DNA of 64,000 bases from Sisyra terminalis (lineage: Eukaryota; Arthropoda; Insecta; Neuroptera; Sisyridae), in NCBI GenBank assembly GCA_958496175.1, contig OY292275.1, forward strand, positions 38,393,701 through 38,457,700. Reading direction: 5' to 3'. The notes under the pieces are model-generated. The model ran no database searches, was not told where the DNA came from, and worked only from the letters and a program-made list of their open reading frames with translations. Position numbers and translations under genes: made by a program. Shown one piece after another: positions 36,015 through 47,060 of this stretch; position 1 is the stretch's first letter; each line of letters opens with the position of its first letter.

Positions 36015-36170
36015 GGTGGCGATTTGAGCAGCAGTAGTAGCTGTCCTGCTAGAGGAGTGAGTACACGACCCTCTGGCCCCAGTGTGACAACGACGTTGAC
36101 TGTGGATTTAACGGGGGGTAGTATCATTCCGAGGGACCAGATTTGCCTCCCTGCGGCACCATCTACGCAG
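36015..36170 (+). CDS. tlk: Tousled-like kinase second N-terminal exon
   Basis: The exon has 52 codons, an acceptor gtgtttgcag and donor gttaga, and is phase 0 at both ends. It reads GGDLSSSSSCPARGVSTRPS, then a Thr/Val-rich stretch TTTLTVDLTGG and IIPRDQICLPAAPSTQ. The composition fits the long disordered N-terminal region of TLKs, and it follows the LDPRKQELLEARF exon in frame after a 384-base intron. I do not recognise this segment outside insect TLKs. Being symmetric in phase, it could be skipped or used as the first downstream exon of an alternative start without breaking the frame. No later tlk exon was found up to 64000. Confidence 0.8.
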
Positions 36171-38815
36171 GTTAGAGTCTTGTCTTAGTTCACCACACCC
36201 GAAAGATTTTATGTATTTCTCTTTCATACAAAATCAATTCAATCTTACTCCTCTGAACCGTTCAGCTACTAACATAGTATATAGCTATTACTAACTACGC
36301 TCTTCCATGAAATTTCCATGCCTTCATAAAATTACGAAAATGATTAGTACGATAGATCTCTTAAAATCAAAAAGTAAATTATTACTAAGAAAACCTCATC
36401 AGTTTAACTAACTCAAACAAAAAGTAATAATCGAAAGCAATAATAAATATTTATACAATTGGTATCATAAAAGAAATCTTCACGAGGATTACAATGTCAT
36501 TCTTATATTTGCTAAAATAGAAACATGAATGCTTAAAATAGAAATCTTTCGCAGTTTTACCTAGTCATTGTGATTAAAGCTTTATAAGTTATAAAAATTA
36601 TGAATGATATGAATTTAGGATATGCTACAATTAATATACAGTCCATTTTGTAACTACCATGAACTTTTATTTTTCACTAAATCCATTACCGTACTAATAG
36701 AAATAAACTTCTAACAAGTATATTATTTTTATTTCAGTAAAAAATTTTCATTGATTTTATTATAATAGTATGGTTGCAAAACGGTAAATTGTACAGCCAT
36801 CTCGTTGATCATGTAGCATTTAATATTGAAACATAGTGTTTTCGATGTACTCATTCAACACTGAATTTCATTAATTTGATATGCAAGAAGATGGTAGTGT
36901 GTTTAAAATGCATTTCGTCGCTATTATAGTATAGATGTCGCATGTGTTACCATGTTTATCATATAATCTGGTGTTATATGTGACGACTTATGTTTTTATT
37001 TTGTAAAATATGAACAAAACATTCTATTTTTAGAAGTATGTATTATAATCGGCTGAAAATGTTCTATCAATGAATGAACTTTTTCTATGCTTATACACAA
37101 TGTAATAAGATCTTTCAGTCCAGAAATATTTCATTTCAAAAAAAATGAGTATGAAACGAAATCTAATTATCTCTTAATAAAAAAATAAGTGTAGGTAATC
37201 AAGATTTTCATATTACGTTACGATTGGCTATAATGGGATAAAGTGATGATATTAAGTATCGATGTTGGGTGCTTGTGAGTATTTAAGTCAATCAATGTAG
37301 TTGGAGGCTTAGTTTTAAGAATTTGAGAATTGTACAAAGGAATCCATCGACAGTTGGAATATTATTTAGTTTGGTATGGTGTATAGAAGTACAGTTTCGA
37401 TCATTAGAAAAGCAGCACACATATAAATGTTGAGTTGCTTTCCTCTCGGAAGTATGTTGGGTCATGCCACTTATAAAACGGGGTGTTCCGATGATCAATA
37501 AGACTTGGTGCAAGTGGCAATGTTGCTTCACCACCTCTACCATCAGTACGACCATCTCCACCCTCCGCGAATACATTCAAGAAGAGGCCCCTTTTCATTT
37601 CACTAGATCTAGCCTTAATATGCCCTATTGACAATACTGCCGACTCTCGTCTTTTTCTATTCTATATAGATTAAATGTGCATATGGGAAACCAGCTTTGA
37701 GGTCTTATCACACACGTATGTCGCGTTGCTTAATAGATGCCGTGAATGTGGCTACGTTGAGTGTAGACATGCAACAGTATTTATTCATATATATATATAT
37801 ATATATATATACGGGACCCTTCCCCTTTACACTTTTAAAAAAGTTTCCATTTATATGTTTAACAAGTTTTTATAAGAGGTTTGTTTAAGCTTGAATATAA
37901 GCCGCTGACGATAAAGAAAAATCAATACGCTTGTACAAGCAAATGTATCTCATAAAAGAATACATTTAAATACTAATAAGTTTCAAATTAAACGAAAATT
38001 AAGAATATATTATTTCCATACGGCATACAGAAAAGAACATTTAAAGTTATAGCTAAATATGTTGACATTTAAAGAATTACATGCCGTGTTCGTGTGAAAC
38101 ATTTGCGCGGACGTGCATATTTTACTATAAATAAATTTGAAAAAAATTCTAATTTAGATATTGCATCATTCAAGTCTGTTTATAAAATTTAAACGGTCGT
38201 CACTATACGTTTTGTAGGAAAAGTAAAAGATTCCTAATAGAAGACCAAATCTGTGAAATAAATACGTGAATTTTAAACCATCTTTATTGAAATGATAAAA
38301 CTTTAGTTTTTCACCAATTGTAACATAGGGAATTAATTTTTTACTGTTAGTGGTAACTTTGCTCTGGGAAAAAGAAAATCTTTTATTCAGCTATATTGAC
38401 ACACTTAAAATTCATTTCCGTGAAATTCACTCAATTCCGTTTTTCAATTCTCGTAAGCATCACTATTATTAGTACCATTTCATTTAGGTATATTATTAGC
38501 TTTTTATTGAAGCAATGGAAACATGATGAATTTATTGAGAGAAAAAAAATATTTGAATGGAATTTTTTTGAATTGGAATTCATTAATTATTCATGAAATG
38601 TGGATGTAAGTAAATGAAATACACACATCACAAAATCAATTTTAATTGCAATCAAATTTAACTAGTCACAATAGTTTTTTAAATTTTTTAAATGTTTGAT
38701 TTATAGTATAAATAAATAGTAAATTTGTTGAGTAAGTCGCTGAATTGTAGTTGTAAATTACGTAAAACTACGTAAAAGCAACTGAATGGGAAACGTTACA
38801 TTTATTACATGTGTT
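36171..38815. other. tlk intron, mostly AT-rich
   Basis: Begins with the donor gttaga. The segment at about 37440-37640 is more balanced and C/T-rich, with a 76-codon minus-strand frame that I do not recognise. The rest is AT-rich without exon-like signals. Confidence 0.4.
37787..37811. repeat. (AT)n microsatellite
   Basis: Twelve and a half AT units without interruption. Confidence 0.95.
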
Positions 38816-39378
38816 TAGTACGACGGCGTGTCGCGCACTGAGCCAGTGACCGAGCATACCGCGTGTATAAACTGACATTTTGGCAACGCCGTACGACTAC
38901 CAGCTGATAACTACGTAGAAGACGTCAAGGGGGCAATGTTGCCAAGCGGAGCGGTGCGATGCCCGCAGTGAATGGCATTGCAAGGTCTGCGCTATGCCGA
39001 GCAGGGTGGTATCGTCGTACTGGCTTTGACAGCTAGAATCAGTCGTGCTTTAGTTTTCATGTAGTACGGAACGTTAGCGGATTGCGAGCTGTTTATCCCA
39101 CATTCTGTGTTTTACGTGCGTAGTGCACCCGACTCCAGTGATCACAATGCATTTATCACCAAATCGGATTTATTGTTGCACTAGATTAAAATCAATTCAC
39201 CATTTTTGTGATGTATGATTTTTTTGGATCATGAGTGGTGACTAATTGTGGGGTGAGTGTGTGCGTGTGTGTTTGCTGTGGGTTAACCAGCAACACTACA
39301 GTGCAGCAGGGATGTCTCAAGGCATTCTCCCTTTGTGCAGTGCCTCCACATTTATCCAACAGTGCCACTATTCGCACC
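38815..39378 (+). promoter_or_regulatory. CpG-rich promoter and 5' UTR candidate
   Basis: The segment is CpG-rich from tacgacggcgtgtcgcgcac onwards (gcggagcggtgcgatgccc, tatgccgagcagggtgg). A GT-rich run follows (gtgtgcgtgtgtgtttgc) and leads to the ATG plus donor exon at 39379. The abrupt composition change suggests a promoter near 38.8-39.1 kb. Upstream ATGs exist (39231 and 39312), so a uORF-like arrangement is possible. The TSS is not defined. Confidence 0.45.
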
Positions 39379-39435
39379 ATGGATGGAATGCTACGAGCAC
39401 TCCTGCTTCAGTATTCTTATTGGCACTATCAGAAG
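39379..39435 (+). CDS. Candidate alternative first coding exon of tlk, MDGML... to donor
   Basis: The ATG lies in near-ideal context (gcaccATGG) and is followed by 18 codons reading MDGMLRALLLQYSYWHYQK, then the donor gtaaac in phase 0. It lies directly downstream of the strongest CpG patch of the window. The exon at 36015-36170 also ends in phase 0, so this exon could splice to the same downstream exon and replace the whole LDPRKQELLEARF N-terminus. I do not recognise the peptide, and a separate gene or nested transcript is an alternative. Confidence 0.45.
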
Positions 39436-40184
39436 GTAAACAATATACCGACTGGTTTATCAGTTCATCAATAATATCAAGTTTCCCTTAAAATACATTT
39501 CGGAATTAAAACTTATTTAAATGACAAGCGGAAGTGTTTAAGTGTAAAATTGAAATCGCCGGTTAAATTCAATGGAATTTTAATATTTTGCGCCTGTCTA
39601 ATTACAAACGCACGTGGGTGTCATGTCAACAACCATATCACTTGTTTCATCCTATTCGTATTAAATCTTTACAATACACGTTATAATTTTTCAGTTGAAT
39701 TTAATGGTTTCAATGAATTGTTCTTGTGTAGTATAATTTACCACCGCGCGAGTTATAAGATTTTTAATGTGCGCACGTAAAATAGCACATAAAACCTTAA
39801 TGGACGCATAATAATAATTGGCCGCACGTACGTTGTACATTTTATACATACTCAGTATTCATATTTTAATGTGCAAGGTGGAAGTTTTTTTTGAAGTTAC
39901 ACTTCTTTACCGGCGTTTGGGAAAAAAAATTAATGAGAGTGAATTGTTTAAAAAATGACGCTTCGACGTAACACTATGAAATTGCTCGCAAACGGTTGAC
40001 GAGAAAGAACGGTTCAAGCGGGCGATATTTGGCCGATTTTTAGTAGTAAGACAACTAAAATACTATCGCATCGATCAAGTGAAACCAGCACCCCCACATG
40101 TTTTTCGTTTATCGGAAAGGGAGGGAGGGGCGATCATTCCGAACAATCCCGAATGAGATACGAAGTTAAAGCTAGCAAACAGTC
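39436..40184. other. Intron after candidate first exon
   Basis: Mixed composition with some CpG (gcgcgagttataag, cgcacgtacgttg, agcgggcgatatttggccg), fading into AT-rich DNA. A short 76-codon frame at 39550-39780 is not recognised. Confidence 0.35.
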
Positions 40185-40232
40185 AAGAAATACATGCACT
40201 GTCATATACACTTGACAGTGTATGTATTTCTT
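40185..40232. repeat. Near-perfect 20-bp stem hairpin
   Basis: AAGAAATACATGCACTGTCA, eight bases, then TGACAGTGTATGTATTTCTT. The arms are complementary at 19 of 20 positions. The loop is short for an animal microRNA precursor. It could be a hairpin in RNA or simply a young palindromic duplication. Confidence 0.75.
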
Positions 40233-40329
40233 CTTTAGAACGGTTAGAACCTTTAAAACATGGAGAAGATCGTTGAACTAAATATTTTCAAATTTTACAG
40301 TTTTTGCTTACTTATCCTTATTAATACAT

Positions 40330-40620
40330 ATCTAGTCATTTCCCGTAAAATATTCACCGTCCAATACTGACACAACTGACAAATAATAAAAATTAGCAAT
40401 TGATTGGATGAAATCAAAATAACTGTTGAAATCATAGAGACAATTATTCAGTTCAAATTTGAACAATGATTGTATTTCACTCACACGTATGTATTTACAA
40501 TATTTATCTACCTTTGCCGAAGTGTATGCATACATACTACTTTTGCCTATTATTATTGTAATGAGAATTAAAATGCATTTAAAAGAAAGATATTTTTCTG
40601 AAATTATTCAATGTAATATT
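40330..40620 (+). repeat. Diverged direct duplication, copy 1
   Basis: Matches 40872-41150 in the same orientation: taaaatattcaccgtccaat against tgaaatattcacagcccaac, then caactgacaaat, attagcaattga, gttcaaattt and gtatttacaatattt. It is too diverged to be recent. Confidence 0.7.
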
Positions 40621-40724
40621 TAAAATAATATATTAAAAGTCGATTGATACATTATATTTTTCTATATTTGAATTAAAAATCAGTTTCAATACATAGATAT
40701 AAATGTTTTCGATTAAATTTCGAT

Positions 40725-40850
40725 AACTATTTTTCGAACATGTAACCCAATCTGTTAATTCGGTTGAACTGTTAATTCATGTAATATGTATTATACATTG
40801 TTTATAAGTAATCAAATGTGTAAACATATAGTATCTATGCACAAAAAGCT
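40725..40850 (+). repeat. Dispersed repeat, plus-strand copy
   Basis: Contains aactatttttcgaacatg, actgttaattcatgt and ataagtaatcaaatgtgta, homologous to the reverse complement of 31140-31265. It lies between the two copies of the local duplication. Confidence 0.6.
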
Positions 40851-40871
40851 AATTTAATCTTTTATTTGAAA

Positions 40872-41150
40872 ATCAGTAATTTTCCATGAAATATTCACAG
40901 CCCAACACTAGCATAACTGACAAATGGCTAAAATTAGCAATTGAATGAAATCGAAATGACAGTTGAAACTAATGACATTGTAGTTCAAATTTGAGCCAAT
41001 AGTTATTATATTTGTATTCCACTTACATGGGTGTATTTAAAACTTTATATTCTTTGTTCTTGTCTTTGCCGCAACACATACGTTTTCTTATTATGTATTT
41101 TGATATTAAAATTAATTTGTGTTTAAAATTGTATCATATTTTAGCAATCA
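40872..41150 (+). repeat. Diverged direct duplication, copy 2
   Basis: Partner of 40330-40620. Both copies keep the order of shared blocks over about 250-280 bases. Confidence 0.7.
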
Positions 41151-41519
41151 CAAATCTTATAACTGGTGTGCCAGTTCACGCACTACCGGAAGAGGCTACG
41201 GTAGTGGATTAAAAACATCTTTTTAATTATTCCAAAGAAGTATAACTTCTGACGTGCGTACATAAGTATACACATTGTTTTTTTTTTATATTTGGAGACC
41301 AATATTCAGAGAGCGATAGTTGTGTATGAAAATTGGTAATAGGCGTTGTGGGTGACCTATTCGTCAAGATGAAAGTGATGTGGATTTGTACGTATGGTTA
41401 GGACGCGAAGAATTCTTGGATTGGTTATGTCTTACTTTGACTGTTTAATGTTTACATTTACTTTCTTCCTTGTGAGTTCAGCACACTTGTATATCGTACT
41501 CTAAAGATAGATGATGATA

Positions 41520-42080
41520 ATAATAATGTAGGTAGGGACCGGCGTGCAACAGTCACAGCTGAGATACAGTCATAGAGCTCAATTCACACAAATACAACAC
41601 TTTGGATTGTGGGTAAATACGGAGAAAGAGCCTGCGATGAGAGCCGATCTCCACGTTCTGCTCGTCGTACCATAGCATAGCTAGCCATCCCCGTCTCTCG
41701 GTACTCACTCTGTTGTGTGCTTATACATTCGTCCGGCACATTGATTTTGCAGGTTTTGTTGTTCACTTCCACGCTACTGAAGGAATGTCTCGCTCATGTC
41801 GCCCTCGTCCTCGACGCTATTTTCATTGTTTATCTCTGTCGGCCGGAGGGGAATGCGGGACGGGTGCAACCACCGTATGAGACAAACAGTGCTAACCCGG
41901 CCCCCACATCATTACGTTATTAGTATCACGGTGTGTTGTGTAGTGTTAATTCCGTTAAATTGTGTTTTGTGGCAGCCAAGTTGTGCGGTGCCTAAACAGA
42001 GCTCTTACTGAGTTTTCAATCTAACCGTTTCCCGGTTGTTGCGTTTGCACTAAAACCTATGCTGACAATTGTGCATACTA
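41520..42080. promoter_or_regulatory. GC-richer patch, possible promoter
   Basis: Balanced CpG-containing sequence (agggaccggcgtgcaacag, tgtcggccggaggggaatgc, taacccggcccccacatc). Short frames on both strands are not recognised. It resembles the other candidate promoter patches. Confidence 0.25.
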
Positions 42081-45000
42081 TCCAGCATGGACGATGTTTT
42101 TGTAACAGCTGAGTATTATCTTCTCAGTGTAAACGTCACCTCTTCAATATTGAGATCAACCACATTACTATGGTTACACGGATTATCTTCATATCACCAC
42201 ATTCTGGGGTATTTTCAAATTTTTTTTCTAGTTCCTCCACATCTCTACATTACCGTACCTTCCAATCTCTTTAAGTATATGTTCGTTAAAATATTTTTTT
42301 AAAAATCAGTTAGACTGATAGTTCATGTCACGTTTAACTGTGTAATAGCGAGCGGCGCATGTGACCATGGCTTGCCTCAAGGTTGTCGATGCGCTGATAC
42401 TGCCTTTCCCCCCTCTTGCTCTTTTAAATTATCCTATTTCATTATTTCGTGCTCTTTGTTCCTCCTTATAAATGCATTACGAATCTGAAACACATTCGGT
42501 TTACTTATTGGTCAGTTTTGCTTTCCAAGTGGTGGATAGTATAGATTTTTTTGTATACATTCCATCCACTTAACGCGATGCACCTACAGTCACGGACTTG
42601 TCTTAAGTTGTCTTAACAACCTACTCAAACCATTTGTCTAAAAACTTATTTTAATCACCTTAATACTATTAAAATTACTATATATACAAAAACTTTTTAG
42701 TTATCATTTTTCATTATCAACAATAATCCTTGTTAAATCAATTCATTGATCATTACTTTTTTATTTTTTTTGAATATCCGAATAAAACTTTTGAAAAAGA
42801 TGTCCAAACAAAAATATAATCTTGATAACCTTCCTTACTTCAAATTGAAGAAGTGCCCCTTGACTCATATTTTAAGTGTACTAAAACCAAAGTGGATATG
42901 TCTTGTAAAACTTTGAGTTCATAACATTCTTACTACAAATTTAACTTCGAGGAGACTTTTATTACACTAAAGTTTCAACATATTTTTACCTGATTAAAAA
43001 TCTTTTCAAAAGTCTTTGAGCTATTGGTACAAATGTGGTGAGTTAAAAATATAGATGGGTACACGCATTTTTTTTTTGTTGGAAATATTATGAATACTGG
43101 TAATCGACAGCTGCTATCCTTTAAAGTTTGGAATAAAAGTTCAAGATGGCGACGAAAGTAAGAAAGATGAGAATCTGGAAGATAATTCTTTTAAGTTTTT
43201 ACATTTCAGACGGAAATATCATTTAAAAAAAACTTTTGACTTAATACGCTATATTATTATAGGAAGTTACTTGAACAAGTATATATGCGATACTAAAATA
43301 GGTAGAAAACTATTGATAAAGAATTCAGTTTTCAATGGCATTTTATTGCAATTTTTATTTGAGTAACCTTCAGCGATCGTTTATTTCAAAATATATTATG
43401 ATAATAACAGATTTAACATGGCGGTTTTTGAAAAATAAGCAATTGATTATTGAAGTCGTATCAGATTACGTGTAAAAGTAGGGTCCAAAACAAATGTATG
43501 TTCGCATTAAAAACATAAATATTTCATAGTGTTTTTTTTCATAACATTTTATAAATAGAAACGATATTAATATTAGTCTAAAAGTGAGCTAAATTGAATA
43601 ATACGCAAGTCATGCCTTACAATTGCAATATCCGAGGTGTGCTACTCTCTTCATTGAAAGAGAAGTTAGGACATCTTACGATTGAAATTTGCAATGTTTT
43701 TTAATGAAATATCTGTATGTGGTAAAGTAAGAGAATAAATTCCGATTAATGTAAATAAAATTAATGCTATTATTAGCTGAATAAGTTCGGTTTGTGTTGA
43801 GTATGTGGATAATGATTGAGAAGCAAGCGACACCCACTCGATTGTGAGCCGTGAGTGGCAAAGAACGAACGTCTGATGTTAAATTGTAGTGGTGTTCTGT
43901 GTCTACTGCTGAAGGTATTAGTAATATTATAATATGTCGTCATTATAATATTTTCCTCTTTAACTTGTGAACGACTCGCCCTATTCGACATCATGAACTC
44001 AGTGCGCAAGCAAACCCAGTTTAGGTCTATAACATTGATATCAACACTCCGGTAACTTCAGAGTATACATCCATTTATATATGTGAATGTATATACATAT
44101 ATTGTATGTATAAAAGACTACCAACATTTCAGAGTACTCGAATAAACGTACATTACACGCCATGTTTCGTTGTGTGATATATACATACGACTTGTACATA
44201 TATATGTATAAATAAATGGATATAGATATATATGTGTATTAGTACATGAGCTTCCTTCGAACATTCCATGTACTATACTACCACATTCTCTTTTTGATAA
44301 TATTACGTTATATGTTCACAACGACGACGCCATTTTTAAACTTTCAACTCGACTAGACCACAGTATTATACATTAAATATAATAATTATTCCCCTAGCGA
44401 TAACTGATTTCCATTTTTATACATTTTTACACATACTCACTAACTTCCATGAATGAGTGGTTTCTAATAAAACAAATATTCAACTTTTACTACAACAAGA
44501 AAAAAATGTCATATCATTTACAAAACAATATGTCTATCTTCTGGATCACCACTTTGAATGAAATTTTAATTTAGAATTAATATAACAAACTTTTAATCAG
44601 AAACACACATTTTATAAATTGCCAATTTTTTAATTGAATTATTTTCAAATTTTACTACCTTTTTATCTTGAAAACATTCTTTGAAAATTATAACAGTTGG
44701 ACTTTTACAATTATTTGAAAAAATGTAATTTTCTTTTTGTTGTCTTTAGTTTTCGCTTGTTTAAAGGTACTAAATCATAAAATTCACCAAAAAAAAAACT
44801 TCCTTCAAAAGTTAAAAAGAAAATTCAAGAATTAACCTTTGGATATTACACAAACTATATTTTGAATGTTGGAACATACAAATCAAAAAAACAATTGTAA
44901 GGATTACCACAAAGAGAATGATAAAAGTTTTAAAATTTTCCAAACTGTGATGGAATGGAACTTTTTTCCTTTGATACTATTAAATTTTGTTTTGAAGATT

Positions 45001-46420
45001 TTTTATTTGCTTGATTTTCTATGGGGATTTACTGTAGGGGTTGCAGATTCATGTCGTATTAAAGTTAATACGACGTCATAATTAGAAGGATTAAAAAAAA
45101 CAACTAATAAAAGGCTTATGAATTTTAGATTTAGACACTCGAGTGAGTATAATTCATATACATGTAATTATCTAATAAAAACTAGCAAATTTAATTGGAT
45201 TTAGACATTTTAATTGTATTAATACAAAGTAGGTCAATTAAAAAACTAACTTATTAAAACCACGTCGGTCAATTTTAAGTTCGAATTTGTAATGGATAAC
45301 ATTTGTAAAGAATTTTTTAAATTCTTATGAGTATTAGGTAGTAATATCCGTTGTAGAAGTTAGATCTTTGTTCGATTAGTTGTATATATTAAATGATATA
45401 TTAATCGATGACTCATGAAGTATTTGGTGAAGATTAAAAATAAGTGAATCATTAATTCTGAGGGAACAAATGAAAACTTGTATGGCAACAAATTTATTTT
45501 TACAATAAAAAAAATTACACATTTCATCAGTCATTAATTCAAACACTCTATTTACCATTGATAAATTTATGCGTTTAATCAACAACAGTCGCTATTTAAG
45601 ATCTTATATAAAATTCGTTAAAGATTCAAACCTCTTTAACTTTTCGTTTTATATAAGCTAACAATGACCATTGGGTGTATTTGTTATATTTGTCCTGTCG
45701 GTGGAGATATAGATTTTTCGTAATGCAGCCTGAAATAAGTGGCAAGTGGGTGGGTTTGCTGAAAGGCAAAATTGAACAGATGAGTCTCCCTTAGAGTGAC
45801 ACTGAACTCTGCACAATTGCTCACAAACAAAACGACATTCGTTTTCCATTAGGTTTCGTTCATTGTTTAACCTTGCAAGTGAAATAAATTTATTCTTTGG
45901 ATTCCAATGGAAAATTTTGAAACATTTTTTTTTCTTTAATAAATTTGTTAACAAATGAAATATTTAGTGTAATCTTTGCCGTCAAAAAAGCGTACGCAAA
46001 ACGTCGGTTTAATCAGATTTTTCTATCAGTAAATAACAACTGATAAAAGTCCAACAAGTAACTTACTTAATTTTTTAATGTAATTTTTATAATTACGACT
46101 TATTATTAATAAATCATACCCGTAGTCATTTTGTTTGTTACTGTAAATTACTACTTGTGTATAGTTGTTACTGCTTGTTTATCGCAGTGGGTATTCCACA
46201 ATTATAATGTTTATTTTAATTGTATATTTTTAAAGTTTATTGTAAGACATTCATACTGTTACTTTTCGATGGCTTCTAATGGCGTTTGTAGTGGGATGAT
46301 TATTTGGGGTTTAAGAAGAAATAATAACAGATAGCTATGAAGCATGTAAATATATTAAGTACTGGGTATAGCATTGTTACACTTGGGATTATCAGAATAC
46401 AAGCTAGAAAACTCGCCACC
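42081..46420. other. AT-rich intron, nothing recognised
   Basis: About 4.3 kb, mostly AT-rich. A tatata-rich imperfect inverted repeat lies at about 44067-44230 (atccatttatatatgtg ... ataaataaatggatat). Overlapping minus-strand frames at 43676-44009 and 45658-45954 are unlike known proteins. Confidence 0.4.
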
Positions 46421-47060
46421 ATTGCGGTGATAGCCGTAAGTTCAGTGCAGGGTTTGTCGGTTGGCTCTCGGTTTAGGGGTGTTGGCGCTGAAGGGATGAT
46501 GATGCTGATGCTGATGACGAGGTGGTTGGGTAAGTAGGTGATGGAATGAGAATAGAAGTTTTGTATAGTAGTGGCTGTGTAACTTGGTCCGTACGTCTGT
46601 CTGTTGTCAGTACGTTCTCTGAGTTGTTCAATATACCAAACTGGCAAGCACAACCAGCTACCCCTTGCCATCGAGAATATGTACGGTGGATGTAGAAATG
46701 GGGGATGCAGAAGTAGAAATGAGGATGGTGGTGCTTGCCTGCCTCATGCTCGTGGTAGTAGCCTCCATACTCATACAATATAGTCCTCGCCGTCGTTGTA
46801 GTAGAATATATACTACCTACAGCTACCAAGAGCTCTACCACACAGATGTGGAATAATCAATATAACCATCCAATCTGGTGCTCCCATGGCCCCTCTATCA
46901 GCTTGTTCTATGTACGAGTTTGTGTTTATACGTATGTGTGAGCTACCCATCACCCTGTGGATTCTTCTCCAGCATCACCACCTCCACCGACAACTAAAGC
47001 TACCGAGAGAGTTCAACTACCATGTTTTGGCCTATATCAAATAAACCTACAAAAAGTATG
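46420..47060. promoter_or_regulatory. GC-richer patch, possible promoter or enhancer
   Basis: Balanced sequence with a GATGCTGATGCTGATGACG trinucleotide-like run near 46500. Overlapping frames of about 120 codons on the minus strand and shorter ones on + have no recognisable product. A segment 46451-46529 is bounded by cag and gtaagt but resembles nothing known. Confidence 0.25.

Noticed and set aside
46451..46529. Possible tlk exon between cag and gtaagt
   Set aside because: The translation (GLSVGSRFRG... then a Met/Leu run) is unlike TLK, the acceptor lacks a pyrimidine tract, and the Met/Leu run is a trinucleotide repeat.
46300..46841. Two overlapping minus-strand frames of about 120 codons
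   Set aside because: They overlap each other in different frames, show no family motif, and lie in a balanced-composition patch where stops are rarer.
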